A stretch of DNA of 64,000 nucleotides from Semisulcospira habei. Taxonomy: Eukaryota > Mollusca > Gastropoda > Semisulcospiridae. Location of the stretch: positions 21,477,120-21,541,119 of the forward strand of contig BTPG01000004.1 of the NCBI GenBank assembly GCA_036245525.1, given 5' to 3'. The notes under the pieces are model-generated. The model searched no databases. It saw only the letters and a list, made by a program, of their open reading frames with translations, and was not told where the DNA came from. This document shows positions 46,341 to 57,887 of the stretch, piece by piece. Positions within the stretch are counted from its first letter, which is position 1; the number at the start of each line of letters is the position of its first letter. A program made the translations under genes and the position numbers.

Positions 46341-46831
46341 GCCAAAAGTGATGATGATGATGATGCTGTGCAGAAACTTGAACAGCTGTGTGCCAGCCAA
46401 GCCACAGATGCCTGCAAGATTTTCAACTGAGCAGAATTTATATAATCCTTTTAACCCACTGAGCCCTGACGCGCCCGTTGGCCCATATTTACATAGCATA
46501 TTGTTTACATAGGCCACAGAAAGGCTGTAGGGTTCAAATAGTTAAAATGTAAGACATAAATATAACTAAATGTGGATATGCAGTTGTCTGAGCAGTTATC
46601 TCAATAAAAATTAAACTGTGGGGTGTTTGAAACCATTAGTTTTTATTCATTTAAAGACTCTCAGTACTGCCTCGTTATCATCCATGCTAAAGAATGACTC
46701 ATGAGCTCCTACAACTGCAAGGACTCACATAATCTGCTCCTTTTGGACAGCTCTTGGATGACATTTTTCCATACTCTTAAATGTGCATTATAAATAAAGC
46801 TTCCATATGTCATCAGCAGTCATTTTTGCAC

Positions 46832-46892
<61 letters not shown>

Positions 46893-47180
46893 AATTCTGT
46901 GCATACAAATTTACTTTTAACACTTACAGTTCACCGTGCTAATGCACAGGGACAACACACGCACACGAACTCTACACAAGTATGCATACATGTATATTGT
47001 TTACATACACATTTGTGTGAACATACAATTGTAATAACAGTATCTTCAAATTACACAGTTTCAACCAGAATCTGCACACTGAACTAAAGTAAAACTTACC
47101 TAGGCATCAAGGATTGGAATAAAAGGCTTCCTTTTCTTGTTGACATTTCCGGGCTTTAAAATAATCATATGGAAACTGGC
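46341..47180. other. Intergenic sequence with a GA tract
   Basis: A (GA)n run at 46834-46888 without an adjacent LINE, a decayed P2-like piece at 46694-46745, and a second TTAA-like end at 46451 (ttaacccactgagccctg). No gene recognised. Confidence 0.5.
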
Positions 47181-47489
47181 TCACATATCACAAGCGTCCC
47201 AGTAGCCCTTTTGTTGACAGAAATTTCTTAATAGGGACGGCACCGTTGCGTTCACAGTCCCAACATAATTCTTCCACCTCATAGGTCGCCTCATTTCAAG
47301 GCCTGGTAGAATTTCACGACTGGCGATGTCGCCTCGGGTGGATTTTTCTTTCCATGTGGTCTGTCCCATTACTGTCGTGAACTTGTACATGATGACTCTG
47401 CAGGGATATCTTTTAGGCCAGCCAGGATCCAGTTCCTCATGGTCCAAATCAGTATGGCAAGCACATGACCACACTGTCCAGCAAGTCCG
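47181..47489 (-). CDS. Unrecognised gene, putative second exon
   Basis: Acceptor tatttttcag, then 102 codons to a TGA at 47181-47183. The protein reads RTCWTVWSCACHTDLDHEEL, PCRVIMYKFTTVMGQTTW and GYWDACDM, rich in Cys and Trp. The same frame continues open for 26 codons after the TGA to 47102, ending next to a donor-like gtaagt. Either the true exon end differs or the stop is a mutation. No family recognised. Confidence 0.42.
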   Translation of the reverse strand, partial: RTCWTVWSCACHTDLDHEELDPGWPKRYPCRVIMYKFTTVMGQTTWKEKSTRGDIASREILPGLEMRRPMRWKNYVGTVNATVPSLLRNFCQQKGYWDACDM

Positions 47490-47759
47490 CTGAAAAATAC
47501 AAACGCCTAAACTTTAAAGCACAACACACAAGCTTTGGAAGTTTGTAAGCAAGCCTTGCCATATGCAACATTGTGCTTTTAGTACCTTTGCAGGCCGCTT
47601 TATCAAAATATTTGCACAAACAATAACACAACTGAATTTAGTAGTCTATCCTTCTTCAGCGGAACACATGGCATCTCACAGTATAACAAACTGCCAACGG
47701 CTAAAACTATGCCAAGCACAGTCTATACTTTTAATGCATGCTGTAGAATTGATACATAC

Positions 47760-48029
47760 CCTGTTTTGCATGTGCAAAAAGCATCGGTGAACGTCTTGGA
47801 CAGGTGCACCGAGTGTGGCTTTTTCGTCACTTGGTTTGACTGCGGAAAATTGTTCCGTGCACGTCAAACGCGGACGACGCACGAAAAATTCGCACTGCTC
47901 CCTGCTGAACAAATCTGCACGTTGTCTCTGAGGGTGTGGCAAGTATTGCTCCGAAATATTGTCAGGAATGTCTGACAAGCGCGCACTTACGCACGTGGAT
48001 GCTGCCGTTTTCGCTTTCCGCTGTGGCAT
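47760..48029 (-). CDS. Unrecognised gene, putative first exon
   Basis: The ATG at 48029 opens a 90-codon frame ending at a good donor (AACAGG|gtatgt). The protein starts MPQRKAKTAAST and contains DIPDNISEQYLPHPQRQRAD and RCFLHMQNR. It is basic and Cys-containing, with no domain I recognise. It joins exon 47181-47489 in phase 0. The sequence is compositionally protein-like and free of the window's repeats. Function unknown; it could be a lineage-specific gene or a decayed element. Confidence 0.42.
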
Positions 48030-48388
48030 GTTTGTCGGAGCTTCGGGTCGAATTCTGGGTCAGTGGGCGGAGTTATCTCTGAGCGGGCTACAGGTCAATT
48101 GCAATACCAGTCTATAACTCAACGGACACAGAGATTACTCCGAAATGAGGTAGTCGCTACAGCTCCAAAAACACATGGCCCCACGAGCTTCTTAGCATCC
48201 GCGTTATCGCGGAACTTGTGTGAAATCATTGAAAATTCACATCAACTTCATTTAAAAACAAATGAACTCTAGAATTTTTTAGTGCGTGTACGGGTTAGCG
48301 CAGTTTTGGGGGAAACAATAGGCGCACAGGCCTCTTTTCGTGTTTGTCCTTACTAAACTACAACATTCTTAGAGAGAGAAAGAGAGAT
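48030..48388. other. Intergenic, with one arm of an inverted repeat
   Basis: The sequence cagtctataactcaacggac at about 48100-48120 is repeated in inverted orientation at about 48660-48685. A short, impure GA stretch at 48370-48388 precedes an L2-type tail. No gene recognised. Confidence 0.45.
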
Positions 48389-49552
48389 GAAATAAAACTT
48401 TATTAAGAGAGAAAAAAACAGCCTAGTGATAATAAAGTGTAAAAAATGGTTATAACTAAATAGTGTATACACGGTATAAGTGAAGACACAGTCGTACTAT
48501 CCGTGAACTGAAAAACTCGAAAAGCTTTTGGTCAGTAGCCAAAAGGAGGGGAGGAAATACGGTCGCAGCGGGTTTGATATGTGCCAGATTTCTCTCACGA
48601 CAGCTTGATGATAACTGACTCGCACCCGCACTTGCCGGAATTCAGGGACCTTTTTTTCTCTGTCCGTTGAGTTATAGACTGATACCGTGGCTGAGGCCTC
48701 AGCGGCGCTCCGGGAGACTCGGTCTTGCAGGTGGGAGAAAATCTCCTCAAGCTTTACACTTGTAGGCCGGCCCGCCTACACAAACCTTTCAGAAGTATTT
48801 GAAGAGAAACGGGCTAGAGAGGAAGCGGATTTTACATAATCAGGAGGCGTGTTCCATGTCTGCGTTCCCGAGAATGACAAACTAGATTTGTATATATCAA
48901 TTGTATCTCAGTGAAGTGGTCTTGCAGCGGAATAAATTCTATTTTGGCGAGTTTTTCTTCTGTTGTGAGTCGTAGGTCAGGAAGGATTAACGTTGATGCC
49001 CTTCTGTGTAACGAGTTGAGTCTCTTTACGTGGACTTCACTGCAGCTATCCAACACCGTTGACGCGTAATCAATCTGAGAACGTATGTGAGAGTTATACT
49101 ACAGAATAGTTTGCGCGTGTCGGAGTCAGTGTAATATTTCAGTTTGGACAACATGAAAAAAATTTTGGTACCGTTCTGCATAAAGTGTCCGTATGAGCCT
49201 GGCCACAATTGTCAATTATAATCAGTCGGCGGTATTCATTAACGTGTTCTATTTGCTAGTGACTGCCCTTTAATAAAAGGTTAAGTAACAAGGGTGCTAA
49301 CTGGTGTTTTTTGACGAGTGGCGATTATCATAGATTTGGTTTTAATTTGATGAATAATCAGAATTCCTGTGACACCATTCTGACACTTCAAGACTATGCT
49401 GCAAGTTGGCAGAAATTATTTGTATATCTTTGTTAGTCACTTGAAGGGAAGTGCCATCAGCAAAAAGATCACATTGTACGTTCTTGCAAGTTAAATGAAG
49501 AGGCAGGTCATTGATGAATAGACAAAATAATAAGGGACCAAGCACAGATCCT

Positions 49553-49555
<3 letters not shown>
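48389..49555 (-). pseudogene. L2/CR1-like LINE, copy IV (decayed, GA on both sides)
   Basis: 3' end atgaaataaaactttatt next to impure GA. Degraded frames: NSLHRRASTLILPD (48832-49056), MLSKLKYYTDSDTRKLF (49026-49160) and GPLLFCLFINDLPLHLTCKN with a broken catalytic box FADGTS (49342-49545). It resembles copy III. The 5' end stops in the GS-x-LGPLLF motif exactly at the GA tract 49556-49628. Confidence 0.85.

Positions 49556-49628
<73 letters not shown>
49556..49628. repeat. (GA)n microsatellite at the 5' end of L2 copy IV
   Basis: About 73 bp of pure GA abutting the truncated 5' end of the LINE. Confidence 0.97.
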
Positions 49629-49631
<3 letters not shown>

Positions 49632-50236
49632 GGGGTGGGGGGGGGTCTCATATTACAAAACAGGGACTTTGTTGTAGCATTTTAATAAATTTTGGGCCGG
49701 GGGGGGGGGAGGGGGAGGGGGGAGATGGTGGTTCCAAAACCCCTGGAATCCCCCCCACCCCCAGTTTCCGCCCCTGCAAACAATCACCGACTGGCGACAA
49801 CAACGATCGAAAACACTCACCGTCTTACCACTCCATAGAAATCATAATCCGCATTCACGGACTTAATTTTAGGGCGTCAAAACCTGCTGTTCGAAAGAGG
49901 AGAGAGTGATGGTGTAGGGTGGGTTGTTGCTTGTGAGTACGAGTGTTTTTTGGTGGAGGGGGCACGGAAGGGGCGGGGTGGGGAGGGGTGGGGTGGGGGG
50001 TGTTGAGGGGTCTGGGTCGGAATCGAAAGGGGGGAGGGGGAGGGGGAGCAGTTCCAGGAAGTCAAGGGATATTTGGCGCACATGTATTCATTGTGATTGT
50101 ACTAAACTGATATAACTGTCCATGTGGATTTTTCTCTCTCTCCCAATAACTTAAAATAAAAATGTCAAAGTGAATACGTGCCCGTCAGTACACGTACAAA
50201 TCAGTTCAGCCTTGACACACCACAACAGTGTATGGT
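49629..50236. other. G-rich hAT-like repeat and unassigned sequence
   Basis: 49629-49790 resembles the hAT-like G-rich family (gttgtagcattttaataaat, aaaacccctgg, tttccgcccctg). 49900-50060 is a G-rich low-complexity stretch. No gene recognised. Confidence 0.5.
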
Positions 50237-50330
50237 TCGATTATGATAGTTCAAGGCTTGTTCAGGGTTAGCTTAACGCCTCTAAGCGCCAAGCTATTCC
50301 TGCACCGCCCTTGAACTATCATGGCCGATT
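50237..50330. repeat. P1-family hairpin (diverged)
   Basis: Arms cgattatgatagttcaagg and gaactatcatggccgat, meeting near cttaacgcctctaagcgccaag. Confidence 0.8.
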
Positions 50331-50449
50331 TATCTCCTAAACCATAATGAGGTCATCAGTGCACAAGTCCCACCTTTGAGAATTGTGGTCTGAAGTCACA
50401 GCGTTATGAAAAAGCGGTCATTATTCCACCCCTGGGATATGAATCAGCA

Positions 50450-50540
50450 GCAGTAGTTCAATGGCAGTGCCTAAATAGCTGGGCGCCTTTTCAGGCGCAA
50501 AGCTAATCAGGCACTACCCATGAACTTATGGTGGGTCGAT
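50450..50540. repeat. P1-family hairpin (diverged)
   Basis: Arms tagttcaatggcagtgcc and ggcactacccatgaactta, meeting at gggcgccttttcaggcgc. The adjacent stretch 50541-50997 holds only simple repeats and no gene. Confidence 0.8.
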
Positions 50541-51885
50541 TTCCCACGGCTTGGGGTGACGTAGCGCTTGAATATGCTACGTTTGCACCGCGGTGTGTGA
50601 AAAAGCACACTATATAGTGAAAAGTGAACTTCCTTATTTTATACTGGTGATCCCAAGGACGCTGTGTGCCCTCTCGTGCTCAGCATGCGAGTGTTAGGTT
50701 CAGTGTAAACACGCACGCGCACACACACACCAACATTTGAATGTAAATTATACTAATAGGACGCGATAATTTTAAATTGAATTTTATTTCAAATATAAGA
50801 AAAAAAAATTCTCTCTCGCTCGCTCGCACGCACGCACGCATACACACGTTTTATACGAAGAATTATTTTTTTAAGTCTCACAGAATACAAAACACACCAC
50901 GTGAACAAATTCGGTAGATTCATCAATTTGCAAGCAAATAAATTCGATGACATAACAAATTTTCTTAGTGCCGATGGCCCATGGTCGTTAACCTATTTAT
51001 CCAATGTTGTACATACATATATATACATACATCACAGTGGTTGTCTCCCTAGATTCGCTGCGCGTCAGCGCAGCGAATCCAGGGAGACAACCAGTGAGGC
51101 TATATAGGCATACTGCAACTGTGACTGAAAGATAAACCAAACAGAACTTTTTTCGTCCCAACTGAAAAAAATCTTCCACCTGGAAGAGGCATAGATCTTC
51201 GTGGGCCCCTGCTGGATGCTGGAGGGGCTCGCAAATATCTGTGTCTCTTGCAGTAGAAGATCAGAGCAATTTACGCCTACAATCCTCACACGAAGAATGC
51301 CAAAGGGCGTTTCACCTCACGGCAGCAGAGAATTAAACACTGTATGGACAGGCAGCTGAACACCGATGGTCAGAGGAAAAGCATCGGATTGACAGACAAC
51401 ATTCCTTGCCCCTTTTTCATAAGGCACCTGAAATCGCCAGCCCGTGACAAACACAAGGTGCAAAATGCTTGACAGTCTACTGTCTCCGCTGGCGATTTCC
51501 TTCCTTAAGGAAGGGAATCAAGGAATTGTTGATTTGTCCAAAGTCATGTCCACACACGTACAGGTCAGCCTCAGTGTAACGCCGTACACACGCATTGGCC
51601 GTAAGATCAGACCGCGAGATTCGCGATCGTGTACTGCAGCGCCGTATGGTAGTGGATGAAAACGACATTACGTGAGCAAAAGGTCCTCGGGCAGGTGTCA
51701 GCCTTAGTTGCCCCGCGCGCGGCCGTACGTGGGCCAGTTGAGGCTGACGCCGGCCCCAGGACCTTTTGCTCGCCTGTCACCCCAGTGGGAGCCAGAGACC
51801 TGTGCTCGTTATGACTATGATACTGTTGTCCAATACCTCGGTATACTGAGGCTGGCCTGCACACGAAACAACTGCATACGCCCTC

Positions 51886-52075
51886 TCAAAATCCTTCATG
51901 CAGCCGCGGATGGTGATCGTCTGGGACAATCTTAACATTCGAGGATGGTTTAGCCCCTTTCACGGGATACTTTGGGGCAAAGCTTCTCCTGATCTCCAGC
52001 CACTGGTGAAGCGGCTGTGGCAGAGACTGCCAGGGGACTTTCAGTCTTTGCCTATGCACGGCGACGAGGCACAGT
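51886..52075 (-). CDS. KLHDC2: KLHDC2-like copy 2 terminal exon D'
   Basis: A 190-bp coding part after the acceptor gctttgtttcag, same length and TGA as copy 1. One amino acid differs (NVKI for NFKI). Only two base differences were noticed across about 300 bp here, fewer than in the surrounding intron. Confidence 0.85.
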
Positions 52076-52352
52076 CTGAAACAAAGCGACAGCGAGCCAT
52101 TATTGATAATTATGACGATGTTGATACAAAATACACACGCCTAATTACCACAAATCAGATTAACCGCGTTATCAGAAATGGACATGAATCAATCACTGAA
52201 ATTACCACAGACTAAAACGTTACACGTTCAGGGTTTAACCCCTTCGCTGCCAGTGATCACGGATTTCGCGTCTCGGACGACTACAATCTGACCGACATTC
52301 GCGTGAAGAAGACAGGGACAAAACTAGGCATGTAGAACACAGGACAAACAAG

Positions 52353-52722
52353 TTTGGTTGTACATTGCTTAACGTCCCGACAGCAACAAGACTCTCTCAG
52401 GACGTGCCTGCATTGCTTGTGGAAAAAAAAACCCAACTAAACAGAACTTTGAATGTATGTCGCCAGCCGGTCCAATACGTTAAATAAACCTACGACATGG
52501 GGCCTAAATAAAGCTAAGACCTTTTAGCAACACACATCCAATATCAAGAGCTACAGGCAGCGCAGACAGTAGGGAGAGTTTAAAAAAGGAAAATACAGGT
52601 GAATGGAAACACATGCACCATAATGTAGGGGAAAACCCACAGTGTGGGGCTGACCAGAGTGACCCTGGGAACTAAAAAGTAGTTAACCCACCCAAGTTCC
52701 CCAGGGCAGACCCGGGTGGGGG
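52353..52722 (-). mobile_element. SINE-like retroposon, copy K (subfamily 2)
   Basis: 370 bp, diverged, with target duplication caggacaaacaag (52340-52352 and 52723-52735) taken from the single 31-bp unit. It is absent from segmental copy 1. It shares subfamily changes with F1. Confidence 0.9.
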
Positions 52723-52875
52723 CAGGACAAACAAGAGACATAAACCCCGGTGTGCCCCCGCGACTGCGGGGGGCGCCCCGGTGTTTATGTCTCTTGCAAA
52801 TGGGTAGCGTTCGCCTTGCCCCGACAGTTAAGGGGTTACAGTCTTGTGTCTAACTGCAAATGTGATCTCAGAGGC

Positions 52876-52975
52876 ATCGGAAAGGGTCTGAACAAATTTG
52901 ACCCCAGCACGGTTCGAACCCGCGTCCTTTCGGACGACTGTTAACGTGTTGAGCCATCTGCGCTAGCCAGCTCCC
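52876..52975 (-). mobile_element. tRNA-derived SINE head, duplicate copy
   Basis: The same A box/B box unit as 15800-15900, with a few base changes. Confidence 0.6.
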
Positions 52976-53184
52976 CCTGCCATAAAGCGAGACATGACAG
53001 CCGTTCTGCCGGAGAAACGCAGATGTGAAAGGAGCCAACAAGACACACAGATCCACAAGAGCATCCGCGTCCCCAGTGGCCGAAAAAATCAAAAAGCAGA
53101 GTCGGTAGGGTGCGGGGGCTGGGGGGAGGAGGGGGGTGTTGTTGCTGGGGAGTGGGGGGGGGGGGTTCCAGACTTCTCAAAAGG

Positions 53185-53574
53185 ATTGATTGATTGTACA
53201 TTGCTTAACGTCCCGACAGCAACAAGGCTTTCTCAGGACGTGCCTGCACTGCTTGTGAAAAAAAACAACCAACTAAACAGAACATTGAATGTATGTCGCC
53301 AGCCGGTCAAACACATTAAATAAACCTAACACATGGGGCCTAAATAAAGCTAAGACCATTTAGCAACACACATCCAATATCAAGAGCTACAGGCAGTGCA
53401 GACAGTAGGGAGAGTTTAAAAAAGGCAAATACAGGTGAATGGACCTCGGGTAGACAGAAACACATGCCCCAGAATAGAGAGAAAACCCCACCCTGTGGGG
53501 CTGACCAGGGTGACCCTGGGAACTAAAAAATACCTAACCCCACCCAAGTCCCCCAGGGCAGACCCGGGTGGGGT
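53185..53574 (-). mobile_element. SINE-like retroposon, copy L
   Basis: Full length with target duplication ttctcaaaagg (53174-53184 and 53575-53585). Its site is about 45 bp from the position of copy D in the other paralogue, so D and L are separate events. Confidence 0.9.
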
Positions 53575-53700
53575 TTCTCAAAAGGAACTGTTATATAGCT
53601 TTTTTAGAAGTTTTGGCCTGGAAGCGTGGGGGGAGGATGGGTGGGTGGGGGGTCCGAAACCCCAGGAACCAACCCACCCCCTCCCTATCCGCCCCTGAAA

Positions 53701-53815
53701 TTAACCCCTTTACTGCCGAGAAAAAATGAACATCACCCAACTGCTAGAGGCATAGTGTCTAATGCACCTCACTGTGTTCGCAGGGTCCCCAGCTTCCCTG
53801 CTGTGATCGGGTTAA
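53701..53815. mobile_element. Short TTAA MITE, duplicate copy
   Basis: TTAA at 53701-53704 and 53812-53815; paralogue of 16630-16743. Confidence 0.65.
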
Positions 53816-54552
53816 CGAAATAAATCATAAACACGTGTCATCTGAGAGGGAATAAACGAATTAACGACTAAACAAACGACAAAAGAGTGACGGAAAATAT
53901 GCGGCCGAGACATAGGCCGTTTGACATCGGTGCGCACAATATATTCACAAAGCAACACTTTTCGGTACCACTTCCAGAACATATCATGTAGTGCCAATTC
54001 ATCTAATATGGAGTTGTTTGGTGGTGGTGATTTTTTTACTAAACTTTTTTATTTGTCGATTTTGCTGTACAGTCGCAAAAAAAATGTTCAAAAGACAAGA
54101 AACAAGTCATTTTCAATACGCATAATAGAGCCCTTTTTTAATTTCAATGTCGTGGTCAAGCGTGCAGACTTCATGTATGCCTGCGCTGTTTCTGGTTTGA
54201 AAACTTGGCCAATTCACGTGGAAATAGATCTTTCGTATACTGGGCTTCATATAATTATCTGGGGCACACATAGGGATGTAAAATCGATCATTTCATAGAA
54301 CAAAATACGTATTTTACGACTGTGCAGCAAAACTGACATTGTTCGAGTTTCTTAAAAGTATATCATATTCGGTCAACTGGCACTGAATGATATTTGTTCT
54401 ACGCCTGGTATAGAAAATTGGTTCTTTGCGGAGATTTGCTGTGCGCTCCGATGTCAAACGACCAATACAGGCGCAGGAAGAGCGGAAAAAGGAAAAGCTG
54501 GCAGAGGAAAAAACAAGCAAAGAAACGGGAGAAACAAATCAGCGACTCTTAC

Positions 54553-54605
54553 TTCTCCAGGCTTTCAGGTGCTCTGTGAAAGACTCTGATGGCAGGGCTG
54601 CTCTC
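54553..54605 (-). CDS. KLHDC2: KLHDC2-like copy 2 exon C'
   Basis: 53 bp, acceptor ctctttcag and donor gtaaga kept. It encodes ESSPAIRVFHRAPESLE against KSCPDIRVFHRAPESLE in copy 1. The change of the first codon lies right at the acceptor. Confidence 0.85.
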
Positions 54606-54737
54606 CTGAAAGAGACAACCGTTTAAGGATTAAACCCATTTAACTCTTGCTGTTAGATTAACTTGACTGTGAAGTTGAAGTTTTAAGTCCGAAACCTAGT
54701 ACATGTTTCACACACAGATTTTTCATTAGTATCTGGG

Positions 54738-54831
54738 GCCAGTTGCACGAGTGAACTTAGTCCTGCGTCAGCCACTAAGCAAGGTGCTCCGTTAGGGCTG
54801 GCGCAGGACCAAGCTCATTCATGCAACTGGC
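54738..54831. repeat. P3 foldback element with one arm deleted
   Basis: The paralogue of 17665-17778. The inner right arm (about 20 bp beyond aaggtgctccgtta) is lost, so the hairpin no longer closes at its centre. Confidence 0.85.
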
Positions 54832-55071
54832 ACTAGAAACTGGCAATTCATGCAACATGCCCCTGAACATCCACGAGGCAACTAATTGAGAGAGATGGAG
54901 CGGGATGGATGAATCCCAAAGGAATGGTTCAAGTCCGTGCGATGTTTGACCTACTTCTGATTTAGGGAGAACTCCCTATTTTCTACCCTTGTGACCAGCA
55001 GTACCAAAAGCCAAACCAACCTAACTAATTAACTAATCAGTCCATGTCAACGAATCACTAAGGCAACTCAC

Positions 55072-55232
55072 CGTGTCGTCCGGAGTGTGGAATGTGTGGC
55101 TCTTGGAGCCACCGAACAGGACCACCCCCGAGTTGGTCGCGCAGGCCGTATGCCAGAATCGGAGGACGGTCCGCTCTCGGGGGTGCACTCGCGTCCACTG
55201 CTGGGCGAGTAGGCTCCACTGCCATGCGTCCT
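55072..55232 (-). CDS. KLHDC2: KLHDC2-like copy 2 exon B'
   Basis: 161 bp with donor gtgagt and acceptor tgctttcag. The protein is almost identical to copy 1 (SKSHT for SRSHT). The junction codon with exon A' reads AAG (Lys) where copy 1 has GAC (Asp). Confidence 0.9.
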
Positions 55233-55731
55233 CTGAAAGCAGAGACACAACAAAATGTATGAAGGCACAATTAAACTGGTGGTGGTGATGCCAGCTGTCG
55301 CAGTTTAAAATCTTTGTTCAACGCTGAAAGGACCAAGCCTTCCCAGAAACATGGATACAAAGTGGTGTGAGCAAGAGGCGTCTCCTGAGGACCTAGGACT
55401 CTTGCAGTTGGATCGTGTTCATATTTTTTTTACGATTGACAGCGAAGAGGTTATACTGACATACGAGGCAGTGCAAGTCGGGCACTACGATCGAGCTACG
55501 TATTATTGTCACTACTATTGAAATGAAACGTCGGCTACCCAGGGAAGTGGTCCTTGTCGTAAAGGTCCTTCCCCCTCTCCCACCCTCGCTCCCCTCCACC
55601 CTTTTTCCCGGCCAATCAACACACAAAACCATGCACGGCACAAGTAAGTATCGGTGGTCAGTGTTAGCGCTAAAGTTTCTGACAACCGGTTTTTCTTTGG
55701 GAAATGCGGCTGTGAAGGTTTCTTTTTAAGA

Positions 55732-55766
<35 letters not shown>

Positions 55767-55966
55767 AGTGTGTCCGTGTAGAGGGAGCCCTACAATTAAA
55801 ACACGCACGCAACTGCTGGAAAAAATAAATGTGTGCTGATCTGTGATTTTCGACCCCACCTATGTCTGCAACATGTGACAAACTATGACCCGCTGCGGCG
55901 TGCCGTATGATCAGAAATCACAGACCAACCGAGCATAAAAATAAATCAGCAGGTCAAAAAACTTAC

Positions 55967-56076
55967 TCATCGCGTATTGGTTCTGAGAGATACCCCCAAA
56001 CAGAAAGAGGTGTCCGCCCACGTGGCTCAGCGAGGCCAGGGATCGGGCGTCTGGCCTGGGGCCACTCACACTCAGC
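55967..56076 (-). CDS. KLHDC2: KLHDC2-like copy 2 exon A'
   Basis: 110 bp with acceptor ctgttacag and donor gtaagt. It encodes PDARSLASLSHVGGHLFLFGG. Exons for the upstream blades of this copy are not in the window; the next 7 kb upstream are filled by an L2 LINE. It is either a 3' gene fragment or the end of a second complete gene to the right. Confidence 0.9.
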
Positions 56077-56253
56077 CTGTAACAGAACGGATATCATGAG
56101 AATAATACAAGTACGATACCCACCCACAACTATGCCCACACCTGTGCTGAGGTATGAGCAAAATCAGTGTGATGCAGGTACAGTTCACGACACTGGCGTA
56201 ACCCCAATGCCACTTTTCCAAGGCAAATTTTGAAAATACCTGTTGCAGGACTG

Positions 56254-56358
56254 AGATGGATTGACCATGATAATTCAAGGGTAGAGCCAGATTAGCTTGG
56301 CGCTGTCAGGCGCCAAGCTAATCTGGCACAACTCTTGTATTATCATGGTCGATCCATC
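56254..56358. repeat. P1-family hairpin, duplicate copy
   Basis: Paralogue of 22810-22910; the arms are about as well paired. Confidence 0.85.
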
Positions 56359-57071
56359 TCTTCTGCAGTGCTTCAAACTTAAATAAGTTAAAGTGCCATG
56401 GGAAGGCAAAAGACGGCGGCAAGTCCATTTTTAAGTCCCTTCTATTTATAGAAGGGACCTTTTAGGACGGGTCGCAGTGGGGAGAATTTAACAGCATGTC
56501 CATGGTGTCAAAGGCGGGGAGGCCAAACCTCTAACAATTGAAAAAAACAAGAGAATAATTACGTCACGTCTAGTTACGCTAACCTTGCTGCTAAACGTTC
56601 ATTTGGCGCGAAGCGCCGTATATGCGTGTGTACGTATATGCGTATGTGTGTGTGTATTTATGTAAACAAGAGAATCTCTAATATTTCTGTACACACAGGC
56701 TTTAAACTTGGTGAAATACTTTCGTAAGTGGGTGGCTAAGACAGCCACTGAGCATATTGTAATTGAATGTCTTATTGAAGACATAAACAACTGATTATAG
56801 GAGGTCGGTTGATCCAAATTAGAGTCCGTAATTTTTGTCATATTTACTTGAACATTTGCACATAGTTAGTTTGGAGAAAGACATTGGATGAGTTCGTTAA
56901 CCAGCTTTGTATCCTTTCAACTTCTTTAGTAATTTTTTTTTCAGAAAAGGATTAAAACACTAAAAACCTTTACTTCTAGAGAAAGTCAGACAGCGATGAC
57001 GTAAAAGAGGCAACTCCGTCACCACGCACACGCTGACAATACTCTAAATATGACGTCATTCTCTCTCGCGC

Positions 57072-57073
57072 GC

Positions 57074-57115
<42 letters not shown>
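57072..57115. repeat. (TC)n microsatellite at the 5' end of L2 copy V
   Basis: About 43 bp of TC on the plus strand, preceded by tctctcgcgcgcg. In the orientation of the LINE this is the same TC polarity seen at the other L2 junctions. Confidence 0.9.
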
Positions 57116-57117
<2 letters not shown>

Positions 57118-57887
57118 GCCACCAGGGATCCAGCAGCCCTCCACACTGTATTAGCTGCGAGATAATATTTCATTTATTGTGGCTGTGATTCCAAATGTGT
57201 ACTTCTGTTGGTGCCAACTTCGTCATGTAAATACCGTGCATAACTGTGCATCATTGGTGACCCTGTCCAGTAACGGTCAGTTGCATTTTTTACCGTTTTC
57301 TCCTGGACCGCGCAATCCACACACCAAATCTAATTCATTCCAGACTCTAATTGCTCTAGTGTGAGTTCGTGTTCGAACTGTGCATACGTTTCTATTGCTT
57401 CGAACGGATTTCCAGTGCCCCTCTTCTCACTAGCTGTGATTTGTCTGACAGCCGTGTATTTTACTTTTGGTTCTAACCTGTGTCATTTACTGTTGCTCTA
57501 CATAGTGATATGCTTCAATTGGATCTAAAACATGGTCTCTAGGAGCCGTCTCGTTGATGCAACTGCAACGAGTTCTCTCCCTATTGTCGATTGTTGCCCT
57601 TGATAATTGAGGTTGCCTGGCGGCGCATGGGTACTGTAAAGACCTGATGAGATGGAACTACTTATTTCACCTAAGCATCACCGAGCATGCTAAAATGAAA
57701 GTACCTCCACCTTCTTGCCCCCATCTTACTCGTCTACACCCCACCTATTCCTCCATCCATCCACTATTCTGACCCCGTTCTCAAAATCAACTTCCCCCCA
57801 CCCACCCACCCCCACCCCAACTTTTTTTAAAATTTTTTTTTATTATTTTTTTTTTCCAACCTCACTCATAGCGATATAGTCTTCACC

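Larger units (their letters stand above)
50998..56985. repeat. Segmental duplication, copy 2 (pairs with 13922-23500)
   Basis: Direct-orientation paralogue of the 13.9-23.5 kb segment. It keeps all four 3' kelch exons with intact splice sites, lacks the RTE LINE and the minisatellite expansion, and carries two SINEs of its own (K, L). The right end diverges at about 56980, just before the L2 copy V. Confidence 0.93.
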
